Positions 27,779 to 36,924 of a stretch of 64,000 nt of DNA are shown in pieces (positions within the stretch are counted from its first letter, which is position 1; every line of letters starts with the position of its first letter). The position numbers were made by a program, and so were the translations under genes. Under the pieces are notes generated by a model, which worked only from the letters and a program-made list of their open reading frames with translations, did no database searches and had not been told where the DNA came from. Origin of the DNA: DASSJT01 sp963715025 (GTDB taxonomy: Bacteria > Actinomycetota > Actinomycetes > Actinomycetales > Dermatophilaceae); assembly GCA_963715025.1 (NCBI GenBank), contig CAVQQQ010000009.1, positions 434,001 through 498,000 on the forward strand. The letters are read 5' to 3'.

Positions 27779-28288
27779 GTGCCCGGCGACCCGCACGTCC
27801 TTGATCCCAACCATGCACCAACGCCCTTCACTGCCAGTGAGATTCGTGCCGGGTGCCCTGCGGGGAGAACCATCGGACTGGTGGTCGAGGTGAGCGGCGC
27901 GGCGCCACACCGGCGCACCAACCGGTTCGTCGAGTGCAACGAGGAGGGCGCCCTGGTCGAGCGCACGAGGACGGCCATGGACGGCACCCCGCTCGAGCCC
28001 CCGGAGTCGGGGTGGGCCACGTGGCTCGAGATGCAGGGCCACGCGTCCACGCCGTCGGATCGCACCATGATCGAGCCGGCCCTGCTCGAGACCCCCATGG
28101 GCGCGCTGGACTGTCTGCGCTACACGGTGGTCGAGGACAACCAGGTCGAGACCCTGTGGTTCGCGAAGTCGTTGCCCGGCATGCCGATCCGCACCGAGAC
28201 CAGGATCGGCAGAGAGCTGGTGGCTGTGGTGAGTGTCGTCGCCAACCAGATGCCCCCGGAGGCACCCCTAGCGACACGCCCGGCATGA
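27779..28288 (+). CDS. Conserved-looking hypothetical protein
   Basis: 169 residues, no signal peptide or membrane segment. It begins MPGDPHVLDPNHAPTPFTAS and has a mostly beta pattern: TIGLVVEVSG, RFVECNEEGALVERTRTAM, MIEPALLETPMGALDCLRYTV, QVETLWFAKSLPGMPIRTETRI. The C-terminal part, a Cys-Leu-Arg-Tyr strand followed by an LWFAKSLPGMP strand, resembles proteins that sense or score ligands in a calycin-like barrel, but this is only an impression. It overlaps the MBL-fold gene by 4 bp. I do not recognise the family. Confidence 0.65.
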   Translation: MPGDPHVLDPNHAPTPFTASEIRAGCPAGRTIGLVVEVSGAAPHRRTNRFVECNEEGALVERTRTAMDGTPLEPPESGWATWLEMQGHASTPSDRTMIEPALLETPMGALDCLRYTVVEDNQVETLWFAKSLPGMPIRTETRIGRELVAVVSVVANQMPPEAPLATRPA

Positions 28289-29214
28289 GGCTGCGGCTCG
28301 GGCGCCCCCACCTGCGCCGGTATGCCGGCCGGTTCAGCGTGCCCGTGGCCTCGGCTGACGCTGCGGTGACGGTGACGTTCCTCGGGGTGTCGACGCTCCT
28401 GGTCGACGACGGCGAAGCGGCGCTGATGACGGACGGCTTCTTCAGCCGACCCGGCCTGCGGCAGGTCCTCATGGGGAAGCTTGCGCCGGACGACACCCGA
28501 GTCTCTGCCTGCCTGCGGCGAGCCGCGGTCGACCACCTCGCTGCGGTGCTCCCGGTGCACACGCACTTCGACCACGCCCTCGACTCCGCTGTCGTGGCCT
28601 CGACGACCGGGGCGATGCTTGTCGGAGGAGAGTCGTGCGCGAATATCGGCCGGGGACATGGGCTCTCGTCCTCATCGATCCACGTCGTCACGCCTGGGCA
28701 GGACTCCCTGTTCGGCCCCTTCACCGTGCGGCACGTGGCCTCGAAGCACTGCCCTCCCGACCGCTACCCCGGGGTGATCGCAGAGCCTCTCGTACCGCCT
28801 GCTCGAGTCACGGCATACCGCTGCGGTGAGGCGTGGTCGCTCCTGGTCACCCACCGACCGTCCGGCCATCGGCTCCTCGTGCAGGGCAGCGCCGGCTTCG
28901 TCCGTGGCGCGCTGGTCGGCGAGCATGTGGAGGTGGCGTACCTGGGGGTGGGCCAGCTGGGCCTCCAGGACGAGGCGTACATCCGGGAGTACTGGGACGA
29001 GACCGTGCGTGCCGTGCGTGCGCGGCGCGTGGTGCTGATCCATTGGGACGACTTCTTCCGCCCGCTGGACCGGCCGCTGCGGGCCATCTCCCGGATGGGA
29101 GATGACCTGGACGCGACGATGGCCGTGCTGACGCCGCTGGCCGATGGCGACGGGGTGGAGCTTCGGCTACCGCGGGTCTGGGTGCGCGAAGACCCCTGGG
29201 AGGGTATGCCGTGA
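28285..29214 (+). CDS. MBL-fold (metallo-beta-lactamase) hydrolase
   Basis: 309 residues starting at ATG 28285 inside ATGA. The metal-binding motif PVHTHFDHALDSAVVA (HxHxDH) is intact at about 91-97, preceded by FLGVSTLLVDDGEAALMTDGFF, and a distal ILIHWDDFF supplies the last His/Asp pair. The overall pattern (VTVTFLGVSTLLV...) is like the lipid- or lactone-acting MBL proteins related to NAPE-PLD/UlaG rather than classical beta-lactamases. There is no signal peptide. It sits between an unknown protein and an exported beta-glucosidase in the same coupled operon, suggesting action on a glycoside-derived product; that is inference. Confidence 0.82.
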   Translation: MRLRLGRPHLRRYAGRFSVPVASADAAVTVTFLGVSTLLVDDGEAALMTDGFFSRPGLRQVLMGKLAPDDTRVSACLRRAAVDHLAAVLPVHTHFDHALDSAVVASTTGAMLVGGESCANIGRGHGLSSSSIHVVTPGQDSLFGPFTVRHVASKHCPPDRYPGVIAEPLVPPARVTAYRCGEAWSLLVTHRPSGHRLLVQGSAGFVRGALVGEHVEVAYLGVGQLGLQDEAYIREYWDETVRAVRARRVVLIHWDDFFRPLDRPLRAISRMGDDLDATMAVLTPLADGDGVELRLPRVWVREDPWEGMP

Positions 29215-30638
29215 CGCCTGGTGACGTGGGTCGCCGTCAGTTCCTGGCAGCAGCCGGGTCCGCCGCTGTGGCGGTGGCAGGTGCCGCGTGCTCCTCCCCC
29301 TCCACGGATAGGCGGCGTGGCGGCGAGCGAGTCAGCTTCCCCGAGGGATTCACGTTCGGACTGGCCACCTCGGCCTACCAGGTGGAGGGTGCGGCCACGG
29401 CGGATGGCAGGGGACGGTCGATCTGGGACACCTTCGCGGAGCAGCCGGGGAAGATCGACGACAGCAGCTCGGGGGCCGTCGCCTGCGATCACTACCACCG
29501 GTGGGAGGGCGACCTCGACCTGCTCAAAGGCCTCTCGGCGACGAGCTACCGCTTCTCGGTGGCGTGGCCGCGGATCCAGCCCGAGGGGCGGGGGCAGCCC
29601 AACGCGAAGGGGCTGGACTTCTACCGGAGGCTCGTCGACGGCCTGCGCCGGCGCGGTATCGAGCCGGTGGCGACGATCTACCACTGGGACCTGCCCCAGG
29701 CGCTCCAGGACGATGGCGGCTGGGGCACGCGCGAGTCCGCAGAGTGGTTCGCCGACTACGCGGCCATACTGTTCGAGGCTCTCCCTGACGTCGGGACCTG
29801 GCTGACCATCAACGAGCCCAAGATCATCGTCCAGCAGGGCTACCAGCAGGGCTGGATGGCGCCGGGGCTTCAGGACGCGCACCTCTCGGGCCGCGTGCTG
29901 CACCACCTGAACCTCGCCCACGGCCGCGCCGTGCAGGCGTTCCGGGCGTCGGGACACCGGGGCCGCATCGGTGCCTGTCCGGTCGTCAGCCCGGTCTACC
30001 CGTACACCGACACCGACGAGACCCGCCAGTGGGTCGCAGCCACGGACATCACCGAGAACACCCTCTACCTCGACCCCCTTCTGCGGGGGCGCTACCCAGC
30101 GCTCGACGGACAGGATCCGGCCATGGTGGCGGGCCTTCGGTCAGCACAGCGGGACGGCGATCTGGCCCTCATCTCCCAGCCGATCGACCTGCTCGGCCTG
30201 AACTACTACTCGCCCGTGCTGGTCGACGACTCCGGGCAGCCGCGATTGCGCTACGCGGTGGCATCGAACGGCTGGCAGCAGATCTATCCCCGCGGGCTTC
30301 GCGATGTCCTGGTCCGGCTGCACCGGGACTACCGGCTGCCGTTGATGGTCTGCGAGAACGGCGTGCCCGACGCGTTGGGCCAGGCACCACTGGACGACCC
30401 GCACCGCATCGCTTTCCTGCGCGGCCACCTGCTGGCGGTGCACGACGCCCTCGGGGACGGTGCTGAGGTGGTCGGCTACCACGCGTGGTCGCTCATGGAC
30501 AACTTCGAGTGGGCCCGCGGCTACACCCAGCGCTGGGGGGTGCTGCACGTCGACTTCGACACCCAGCAGCGCAGCCGCAAGAAGTCCGCCGTCTGGCTGG
30601 CAGACGTGATGGCCCAGCGCTCCGTCCCCACGGCCTGA
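29211..30638 (+). CDS. Exported GH1 beta-glucosidase with Tat/lipoprotein signal
   Basis: 475 residues. The N terminus carries a twin-arginine motif (GRRQFLAAAG, residues 7-16) and a lipobox (AGAAC, Cys27), so it is predicted to fold in the cytoplasm and be anchored outside the membrane. The catalytic domain starts at FPEGFTFGLATSAYQVEGAA. The acid/base Glu202 lies in TINEPKII and the nucleophile Glu382 in MVCENGVPD; WSLMDNFEWARGYTQRWG is the usual aglycone/subsite motif. Most GH1 enzymes are cytosolic, so export is notable. GTG 29211 overlaps the upstream stop (GTGA). It converges with the alpha/beta hydrolase 77 bp away. Confidence 0.92.
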   Translation: MTPGDVGRRQFLAAAGSAAVAVAGAACSSPSTDRRRGGERVSFPEGFTFGLATSAYQVEGAATADGRGRSIWDTFAEQPGKIDDSSSGAVACDHYHRWEGDLDLLKGLSATSYRFSVAWPRIQPEGRGQPNAKGLDFYRRLVDGLRRRGIEPVATIYHWDLPQALQDDGGWGTRESAEWFADYAAILFEALPDVGTWLTINEPKIIVQQGYQQGWMAPGLQDAHLSGRVLHHLNLAHGRAVQAFRASGHRGRIGACPVVSPVYPYTDTDETRQWVAATDITENTLYLDPLLRGRYPALDGQDPAMVAGLRSAQRDGDLALISQPIDLLGLNYYSPVLVDDSGQPRLRYAVASNGWQQIYPRGLRDVLVRLHRDYRLPLMVCENGVPDALGQAPLDDPHRIAFLRGHLLAVHDALGDGAEVVGYHAWSLMDNFEWARGYTQRWGVLHVDFDTQQRSRKKSAVWLADVMAQRSVPTA

Positions 30639-30715
30639 GCGCGACGCGATCGGGGTGGGGCCGAGATGACGGCCGGGCCGGTCTCGCCGACGTACCGCTT
30701 ACGGGAGGGCCAAAG

Positions 30716-31696
30716 TCACCTGATCGCCGGCTCCGCACGCGCGAGGTGGGCACGAAGGAACGCCCGGACTTCCTGCCGGACGCGGGCGTCCTGACCCAGC
30801 AGGATGTGCCCACCCGATTCGAGGACGACCACTTCAGCCGTGGGGAGCCTGGTGGCCGAGTAGCGCACAATCTCCCCCGTCTTGTAGGGGTCGTCGGTCG
30901 CCGCGATCAGCATTACCGGCATCTGGAGCTGCTCGATCGGCAGGTCGGGGGCTCGTGGCGTGGCCGTGCGGATGTCGTGGGCGAGCCCCACTGCCCGGGC
31001 GCTCGCAGGAAGGAACCAGTCGGCGAGGTGCCTGCGGATCTCCGGCGTGACCTTTGTGTCCAGCGACCGCGGGACGCCTGCGACGCGCACCAAGGCCTTC
31101 GGCGCCAGGCGGACCATCGCCCAGGCCAGGAAGTCCGAAGCCAGCAGGTGGTCGAAAACGAAGGCGGGCGGCCCGGGCTCAGGTCGGGATCCAGGCTTCG
31201 ACGGAAGGTAGAGCGCGGGCGAGACGAGCACCAGTGCCTGCACTCGCTCAGGGTGGCGCAACGCCAGCTGGGTTGCTGACTGGGCCCCGGCGGACACGCC
31301 TACAACGGCCACCCGGGAGAAGTCGAGGGCGTCCAGCAGGGCGGCGAGTGCGTCGGCCTGGTCGGCGTGGGAGGCGTTCGCGGGCATGGGCGTGCGCAGG
31401 TAGCCGAACCTGGACGGTGCCAGGATTCGGAAGTCCTCCCCGAGGGCATCACTGCCCAGCCTCAGCCCCATGTCGAACCCGCCCGCCGTCCCGTGGATGA
31501 CGAGGACAGGGGGCCCGGTGCCGGCCACGCCCAGCTCGACCGGACCGCAGGCGGTGGCCACCAGACGGCTCTGCCCTGCCAGGCGAGCATGTGCGGCCCG
31601 CAGGTCTGACCGGAATGCGACGCGGATGGCTGCGCCCGCCGCGGCCCCAGCCAGCGCTAATGCAAGCGTTCGGTTTGCCCGAGCCCTGCCGCTCAC
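30716..31696 (-). CDS. Alpha/beta hydrolase
   Basis: About 326 residues with an N-terminal hydrophobic segment (TLALALAGAAAGAAI). The oxyanion region is LVIHGTAGGFDMGL, the nucleophile elbow VVGVSAGAQSATQ (GxSxG), the acid in MLIAATDDPYKTGE and the His in VLESGGHILLGQD. The GTG at 31696 overlaps the upstream acyltransferase stop by 4 bp. The substrate is unknown; with the carboxylesterase and E2-like acyltransferase it forms a three-gene ester/acyl operon. The longer frame upstream is a shadow. Confidence 0.88.
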   Translation of the reverse strand: MSGRARANRTLALALAGAAAGAAIRVAFRSDLRAAHARLAGQSRLVATACGPVELGVAGTGPPVLVIHGTAGGFDMGLRLGSDALGEDFRILAPSRFGYLRTPMPANASHADQADALAALLDALDFSRVAVVGVSAGAQSATQLALRHPERVQALVLVSPALYLPSKPGSRPEPGPPAFVFDHLLASDFLAWAMVRLAPKALVRVAGVPRSLDTKVTPEIRRHLADWFLPASARAVGLAHDIRTATPRAPDLPIEQLQMPVMLIAATDDPYKTGEIVRYSATRLPTAEVVVLESGGHILLGQDARVRQEVRAFLRAHLARAEPAIR

Positions 31697-32493
31697 GGGA
31701 CCTCCCTCAGGACAGGATCGCGGCTGAACTCGGAGCCACCGTCCAGTACGGCTGCCTGCTCGATGAGGTCGCGCAGCGTTTCCACGAAGCGCGCGGCCGG
31801 CGCGCCGTCGACCACGCCGTGGTCGAAGCTCAGGGTCAGCGGCAGCATGGGGCGCACCACGATGTGGCCATCGCGCACCACGGGGCGGTCCACGACGCCG
31901 CTGACGGTAACGATCACGGTCAGGGGAGGGATCGGGATGGCCCAGCCACCGCCGCGGGAGAACATGCCCAGCGACGTGACCCCGATCGTCGGCCCGTAGG
32001 CGGCGGCAACCCGGGGACGGGTGCTGATCACCCGGGACAGGGGTCTTCGCACCGGGCCGGGGAGCCGCCACAGCTGCGCCGTCACCCCCATGGTCGCCGA
32101 GTGTGGCGCCGGTGCCTGCTTGGCCTGGCGCAGTTCCTCGGAGACCTGGGCGCCGGACTTCTGGTCGGCTCCCCGGATCGTCGCGACGTCCAGGACGATC
32201 GCGCCCCTCTCGTGGCGCTCCACCGTCGCCCCGATGTCGACCCGGTCGAAGAGCACGATGCGCTTGCCCGCCCGCCGCGCGTTCAGCTCGGGGTGCCGGG
32301 CGATCGCTCGACCGATGCTCGCGATCACGAAACCGGTCCACGACACGGGCGGCTCTGCCACGGCGATCAGCGCGCTGGCGCGCCCCACGTCGAACTCGAC
32401 CAGCCCGTGCACCGGGAACCGCCTGGCCGCTCCCCGCAGCATGTCCAGCACGATCAGGCGGTCCCGCGGCACCGGTCGAACGGTGTAGCCCAT
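31693..32493 (-). CDS. Lipoyl-less 2-oxoacid dehydrogenase E2-type acyltransferase domain protein
   Basis: About 266 residues consisting only of the catalytic (CoA-dependent acyltransferase) domain of dihydrolipoamide acyltransferases. The C-terminal catalytic motif LSFDHGVVDGAPAARFV carries the His and Asp (usual form DHRxxDG). There is no lipoyl domain and no peripheral-subunit-binding domain, and no E1 or E3 gene nearby, so it cannot be a normal E2 subunit. ATG 32493 was chosen because AGAAGGG lies nine bases ahead; ATG 32502 is an alternative. It overlaps the hydrolase gene by GTGA and follows the carboxylesterase by 14 bp. Confidence 0.8.
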   Translation of the reverse strand: MGYTVRPVPRDRLIVLDMLRGAARRFPVHGLVEFDVGRASALIAVAEPPVSWTGFVIASIGRAIARHPELNARRAGKRIVLFDRVDIGATVERHERGAIVLDVATIRGADQKSGAQVSEELRQAKQAPAPHSATMGVTAQLWRLPGPVRRPLSRVISTRPRVAAAYGPTIGVTSLGMFSRGGGWAIPIPPLTVIVTVSGVVDRPVVRDGHIVVRPMLPLTLSFDHGVVDGAPAARFVETLRDLIEQAAVLDGGSEFSRDPVLREVP

Positions 32494-32507
32494 GTGTCCC
32501 ATCCCTT

Positions 32508-34013
32508 CTATCGGACGCCTTCCCACAGGGCTCGTTCCCATGACCGCGGGTCGTCCACCACCTGGGAGGTCGTGTCGAACCGCATGGTGGCCCTGCGGAC
32601 GAGGTCGTATGCCGGCCAGCCCGGGTCGCCGTTGGCGGCGAAGGACACCCATGCGGAGTGCATCGTCTTCGCGAGCTCCTGCGGCGGGTGATCCGCCAGC
32701 ATCGGCCCGAAGAGCGTGGCGTCCTTGCTCACCGAGTCGAAGACGAACGGGATCTCAAGCCCGTGCACAGCCCCGAGCCCAGGTGCGGACCAGGCGAACT
32801 CGTACATGTAGGTGCGGCCGGTCGCGCCGACATGCGCCTCGGCAAGACGGATGGCGGGGATGCGCATCCACCAGTCAGTCTGGACCGCCGCGAGCAGGTC
32901 ACCCGGAGTCGCGCCCGGGTACCGAGCTCGGTAGTCGGCCAGCGCCCGGTCCACCGGGAGCCCGTAGCCGGCGAGGGACTGGTTCCCAGAGACCCCAACC
33001 TTGAAGGGACCCGTGAGGTCGTCGTCGGTGATCTGGGCCAGTGCGCCGGTCATGGCCAGGAACAGCTTCCAGTCGTCGGTGTTGGTGCCGACCATGAGGT
33101 CGACGTGGGCCCCGGCGCCGGCCGCGATCCGCTCGATCGGAGGAGCGGGAACAACCGCTCCGTCGACGACGGGTTGCCACAGCATCAGACTCGGGACCAG
33201 ATCCGCCCCCCAGCCGGAGGGATCCGGCTGGGCGAGGAATTCCGCGTGCACCTCGGCCTGCGCCCGCAGCAGTCGCTCGACGGGCACCGCGGCGACCGCC
33301 TCGCGGGTCGATGGAACGCCGAGCTTCGCTGTCAGCCGGCGCCCGATCCCCAAAGCGGTCTCGGCGGAGAGCACGGCGTGAGCCGCGCCACTCTGCGGGA
33401 TCGCCCTGTGGAACAGGCCCTCGGCGCGCGGCATGGACACCAGCGTGCCCACGGACATCGCCCCGGCGGACTCGCCGAAGATGGTGACTCTGCCGGGGTC
33501 ACCGCCGAACCCGGCGATGTTCTCCCGCACCCACTCCAGAGCCGCTACCTGGTCCAGCAGCCCGAGGTTGCCCGTTCCCTCGCCCAGGTAGAGGAATCCG
33601 TCCGCCCCCAGCCGCCAGTTGATGACGACACAGACGACGCCGTCCCGGGCGAAGTGGCTGCCGTCGTAGGCCGCCGTCGACCCGATCTCGAAGGCCCCAC
33701 CCTGGATCCACATCATGACCGGCAGCCCGGAAGCACCCGGGTCGGGAGTCCAGACGTTGAGTGTCAGGCAGTCCTCCCCCGTCGCAGCGGTGTCCCATCC
33801 CTGCCCCGCGGATTCGGGTGGGGCCACCTGGGGTGGGGCCGGTCCATACTTGGTTGCCTCGCGCACGCCACTCCAGGGCTCCACCGGCTGCGGCGGGCGC
33901 AGCCGGTTCACCCCCGCCGGCGGCGCCGCGAAGGGCACGCCCAGAAACCTGTAGACACCATCGGCGACGCTGCCACGCAGCTCGCCCTGAACCGTCTTGA
34001 CCACAGCACTCAT
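32508..34013 (-). CDS. Type-B carboxylesterase
   Basis: About 501 residues from ATG 34013 (MSAVVKTVQGELRG). The nucleophile is in VTIFGESAGAMSVGTL, the N-terminal block GEDCLTLNVWTPD and the oxyanion MWIQGGAFEIGS match family PF00135, and the His of the triad is in LGAVHGLEIPFVF. Shorter than eukaryotic relatives and without a signal peptide, so probably cytoplasmic, hydrolysing small carboxylic esters such as p-nitrobenzyl-type substrates. First gene of the three-gene operon. The 100-bp gap to the P-type ATPase gene has no visible coding capacity. Confidence 0.92.
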   Translation of the reverse strand: MSAVVKTVQGELRGSVADGVYRFLGVPFAAPPAGVNRLRPPQPVEPWSGVREATKYGPAPPQVAPPESAGQGWDTAATGEDCLTLNVWTPDPGASGLPVMMWIQGGAFEIGSTAAYDGSHFARDGVVCVVINWRLGADGFLYLGEGTGNLGLLDQVAALEWVRENIAGFGGDPGRVTIFGESAGAMSVGTLVSMPRAEGLFHRAIPQSGAAHAVLSAETALGIGRRLTAKLGVPSTREAVAAVPVERLLRAQAEVHAEFLAQPDPSGWGADLVPSLMLWQPVVDGAVVPAPPIERIAAGAGAHVDLMVGTNTDDWKLFLAMTGALAQITDDDLTGPFKVGVSGNQSLAGYGLPVDRALADYRARYPGATPGDLLAAVQTDWWMRIPAIRLAEAHVGATGRTYMYEFAWSAPGLGAVHGLEIPFVFDSVSKDATLFGPMLADHPPQELAKTMHSAWVSFAANGDPGWPAYDLVRRATMRFDTTSQVVDDPRSWERALWEGVR

Positions 34014-34115
34014 ACACCCCACCGTGCGACCTCCGGCTGGTTGCTGCAGAGGCAAAGGTCCCCATGGGCCGCTCGTCGACCCATGGCCGCCCCCCGTTGG
34101 GCCGCCGGTCTGCGG

Positions 34116-36473
34116 TCAGCCGGGGTAGGCGTTGCGGCGGAGCGTGAGCCTCCAGACGAGGGTCAGGGCAGCGGCCGCGAGCGCGATCAGGGCGAGGGTG
34201 CTGGCCCAGGCGAGCAGCGGCAGTGTGGACAGCGCAAAGAACTCCCGCAGCGCTGGGGTCGCGACCAGCGCGACGAAGACCCCCACCAGCGCTGCGAGGA
34301 GCACGGTCACCATCCGGGTCAGCGGAAGGGCGATCAGCGTCAGCACCGCTATCCCGACGCCGAAGAGCACTGTCGTGGCTGCGGTGCGCGCGGCCGGAAC
34401 GCCCAGGTCCGTCTCCCACGTCGTGATCGCGTATGCCGCGAACGTGGCCGCCGAGGCGACCACACCTGCCGGCACCGCGAACTGAAGCACGCGCCGCAGG
34501 AACCCAGGCCGCGCCCGCCGCTGGCTGGGAGCCAACGCGAGGAAGAATGCCGGAACGCCAATAGTCAGCGTGCTGACGATGGTCAGGTGGCGCGGGTAGA
34601 AGGGGAAGGGCAGCTGCGCCACGCCAACGGCGATGGTCAGGACGGTGACATACACGGTCTTGGTCAGGAACAGGTGCGCGACTCGTTCGATGTTGGCGAT
34701 GACCCGGCGTCCTTCAGCCACCACGTCCGGCAGGACGTCGAACCGGTTGCGCAGCAGCACAATGTCCGCCACCGCCCGAGCGGCCGGTGCGCCGCTGCCC
34801 ATGGCCACGCCGAGATCCGCTTCTTTGAGGGCGAGCACGTCGTTGACGCCGTCCCCGGTCATGGCCACCACATGCTCGCGATCCTGGAGGGCTGCGACCA
34901 TGGCCCGTTTCTGGCGGGGCCTGACCCGGCCGAAGACGGTGGTCTCCTCGACCACGCCCTCGATGGCAGCCCGGTCGTCCCCCAGGGCCGCAGCATCCAG
35001 CGGATGGTGGGCACCCGGCATACCAAGGGCAGCAGCCACGGCGCCGGCGGTGCGCGCACTGTCGCCGGAGATCAGTTTCACCTGCACCCCTTCGTCAGCG
35101 AAGTAGCGGAGCGTGTCCGCGGCGTCGGGGCGCAGCCGCTCGGCGAGCACCACCAGCGCGGTCGGCTCCAGCGGCGGCAGGTCCTTGTCGGGCAGGACTG
35201 GGCCGGCTGCCTGGCACAGCAGGATGACCCGGCCACCCGTCGTGGCTCGCCGCTCGGCCTCCGCTCGGGCCGGGGCACCGGCGGGTAGCAGGACGTCGGG
35301 AGCACCCAGGACCCAGGTGCCCCGGCCGTCGAAGGTCGTGGCGCTCCACTTCCGTGCTGAGGAGAACGGCACACCCCCGGTTGGCCGCCACCCGGCTGGG
35401 GCGGCGTAGGCGCCCGCCAGCGCCCGCAGGCTCGGGTTCGGGTGGTCGTCGGCGTGGGCGATGGCGCCCAGCGCGTCGGCGCACTCGGAGCCGGCTCCAT
35501 CGCGTAGGAGGACCAGTTCGTCGACGGTCATTGCCCCCTCGGTCAGCGTTCCGGTCTTGTCGATCCCCACGATGTCGACCCGGGCCAGCCCCTCGATGGC
35601 TGGCAGCTCCTGAACGAGTACACCGCGCCGGCCCAACCGGACCACCGCGACGGCGAAGGCCACGCTGGCCAAGAGCACCAGGCCCTCGGGAACCATCCCG
35701 ACGACCCCGGCCACGGACCCGCGCACGGCCTCCGAGACCGACTCTTGGTGGACGAGCAGCTGAGTCGTGACCAGTAGTGCCGCGGTGGGGACCAGAACTG
35801 CGGTGATCCACCGGAGCAGCTGGTTGAGGTCGTCCCGGATCTGCGAGTGCACGAGTTGGAACTGCCTCGCCTCGCTGGCGAGCGCGACGGCATACGCCTC
35901 GTCGCCGACCCGGGTGGCGCGGATCCGGCCATGGCCAGCGACCACGAAACTCCCTGAGAGCAGCTCCTGTCCGGGGCGTTTGTCGACCGGCTCGGACTCA
36001 CCGCTGAGCAGTGACTCGTCAATCTCGAGTCCGTCAGTGGCCATGGCGACGGCATCGACGACGAGCTGGTCGCCTCGGCCGATGACGAGGAGGTCGTCGC
36101 GAACCACGTCAGCGGCGGCGATCTGGCTTGGTGTCCCGTCGCGGATGACGGTTGCGGTTGGCATGTTGAGCAGGGAGAGGCGGTCGAGGGTTCGCTTGGC
36201 CCGGAGCTCTTGGATGATCCCGACGGCGCTGTTGGCCACGATCACCAACCCGAAGAGCGCATCCTGGAGCGGGCCGACGATGAGGATCGCGACCAGGAGA
36301 GCACCCAGCAGTGCGTTGAATCGGGTGAACAGGTTGGCGCGCAGGATCTCCGCCATGGTGCGACTGGGCGGTGCGGCGGCGCGGTTCACAAGCCCTGCCT
36401 CGACCCGCTGTGCGACCTCGGCGCTCGTCAGTCCGCACTCGGCCGCTGCGGGAGGCTGGCTCGACTGGGGCAT
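34116..36473 (-). CDS. ctpE: CtpE-like cation-transporting P-type ATPase
   Basis: 785 residues, close in size to mycobacterial CtpE, a calcium-importing P-type ATPase. The N-terminal GLTSAEVAQRVEAGLVN leads to LFGLVIVANSAVGIIQELRAKRTLDRL, a run typical of CtpE. The phosphorylation site is IDKTGTLTEGA, the membrane hinge MVPEGLVLL, and the ATP hinge MTGDGVNDVLALKEADLG. Six membrane helices follow at the C terminus. No CPC motif is present, which argues against a heavy-metal exporter. Substrate assignment is by similarity only. The ribosome site lies in the 14-bp gap to the VOC gene, so the two may be co-transcribed. Confidence 0.9.
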   Translation of the reverse strand: MPQSSQPPAAAECGLTSAEVAQRVEAGLVNRAAAPPSRTMAEILRANLFTRFNALLGALLVAILIVGPLQDALFGLVIVANSAVGIIQELRAKRTLDRLSLLNMPTATVIRDGTPSQIAAADVVRDDLLVIGRGDQLVVDAVAMATDGLEIDESLLSGESEPVDKRPGQELLSGSFVVAGHGRIRATRVGDEAYAVALASEARQFQLVHSQIRDDLNQLLRWITAVLVPTAALLVTTQLLVHQESVSEAVRGSVAGVVGMVPEGLVLLASVAFAVAVVRLGRRGVLVQELPAIEGLARVDIVGIDKTGTLTEGAMTVDELVLLRDGAGSECADALGAIAHADDHPNPSLRALAGAYAAPAGWRPTGGVPFSSARKWSATTFDGRGTWVLGAPDVLLPAGAPARAEAERRATTGGRVILLCQAAGPVLPDKDLPPLEPTALVVLAERLRPDAADTLRYFADEGVQVKLISGDSARTAGAVAAALGMPGAHHPLDAAALGDDRAAIEGVVEETTVFGRVRPRQKRAMVAALQDREHVVAMTGDGVNDVLALKEADLGVAMGSGAPAARAVADIVLLRNRFDVLPDVVAEGRRVIANIERVAHLFLTKTVYVTVLTIAVGVAQLPFPFYPRHLTIVSTLTIGVPAFFLALAPSQRRARPGFLRRVLQFAVPAGVVASAATFAAYAITTWETDLGVPAARTAATTVLFGVGIAVLTLIALPLTRMVTVLLAALVGVFVALVATPALREFFALSTLPLLAWASTLALIALAAAALTLVWRLTLRRNAYPG

Positions 36474-36487
36474 CTGTTACCCCCGAG

Positions 36488-36868
36488 TCAGCGAGTCTGC
36501 ACGATCTGGATGGGGTTGCCGTCGGGGTCCGCCACCCACGCGATCACTAGGCGGTCGAGCCACTCATGCGGTGGCGCCAGCCCTGGTACACCGTCAGCGG
36601 TGAGCTGTGCGTACGCCCGGGCAGTGTCGTCCGTCCAGAGGACTACTGCCGCGCGCTGCCCCTCGGTCACCGGGTCCAGACCGTGGTCCTCGCGCGTGGA
36701 GGCTGCTGACGCGATGCCGATCCTGTAGCCGTCGAGCGCGAGGTCGATATGGATCGGGACGCCATGTTCGGGGACCCGGAAAACCTCGGTGAATCCGAGA
36801 CGTCCGTAGAAGGAGACGGCCCGCGGCAGGTCGTCGCTGAACAGGACGACTTGCGGACTGTGGAACAC
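36488..36868 (-). CDS. VOC (glyoxalase/bleomycin resistance) family protein
   Basis: 126 residues with two beta-alpha-beta-beta-beta modules. The N terminus VVLFSDDLPRAVSFYGRLGF and the C terminus VAWVADPDGNPIQIVQTR are characteristic. Metal-ligand positions are partly kept (His2 region and the C-terminal Gln rather than Glu), so enzymatic or binding role is uncertain. It sits immediately upstream of the P-type ATPase gene. No more specific function can be proposed. Confidence 0.88.
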   Translation of the reverse strand: MFHSPQVVLFSDDLPRAVSFYGRLGFTEVFRVPEHGVPIHIDLALDGYRIGIASAASTREDHGLDPVTEGQRAAVVLWTDDTARAYAQLTADGVPGLAPPHEWLDRLVIAWVADPDGNPIQIVQTR

Positions 36869-36924
36869 GCCCGCGAGAGTACCGCTCTTGCCCTGCGATC
36901 AGGCACGCCCGCCCATTTCGGCGA

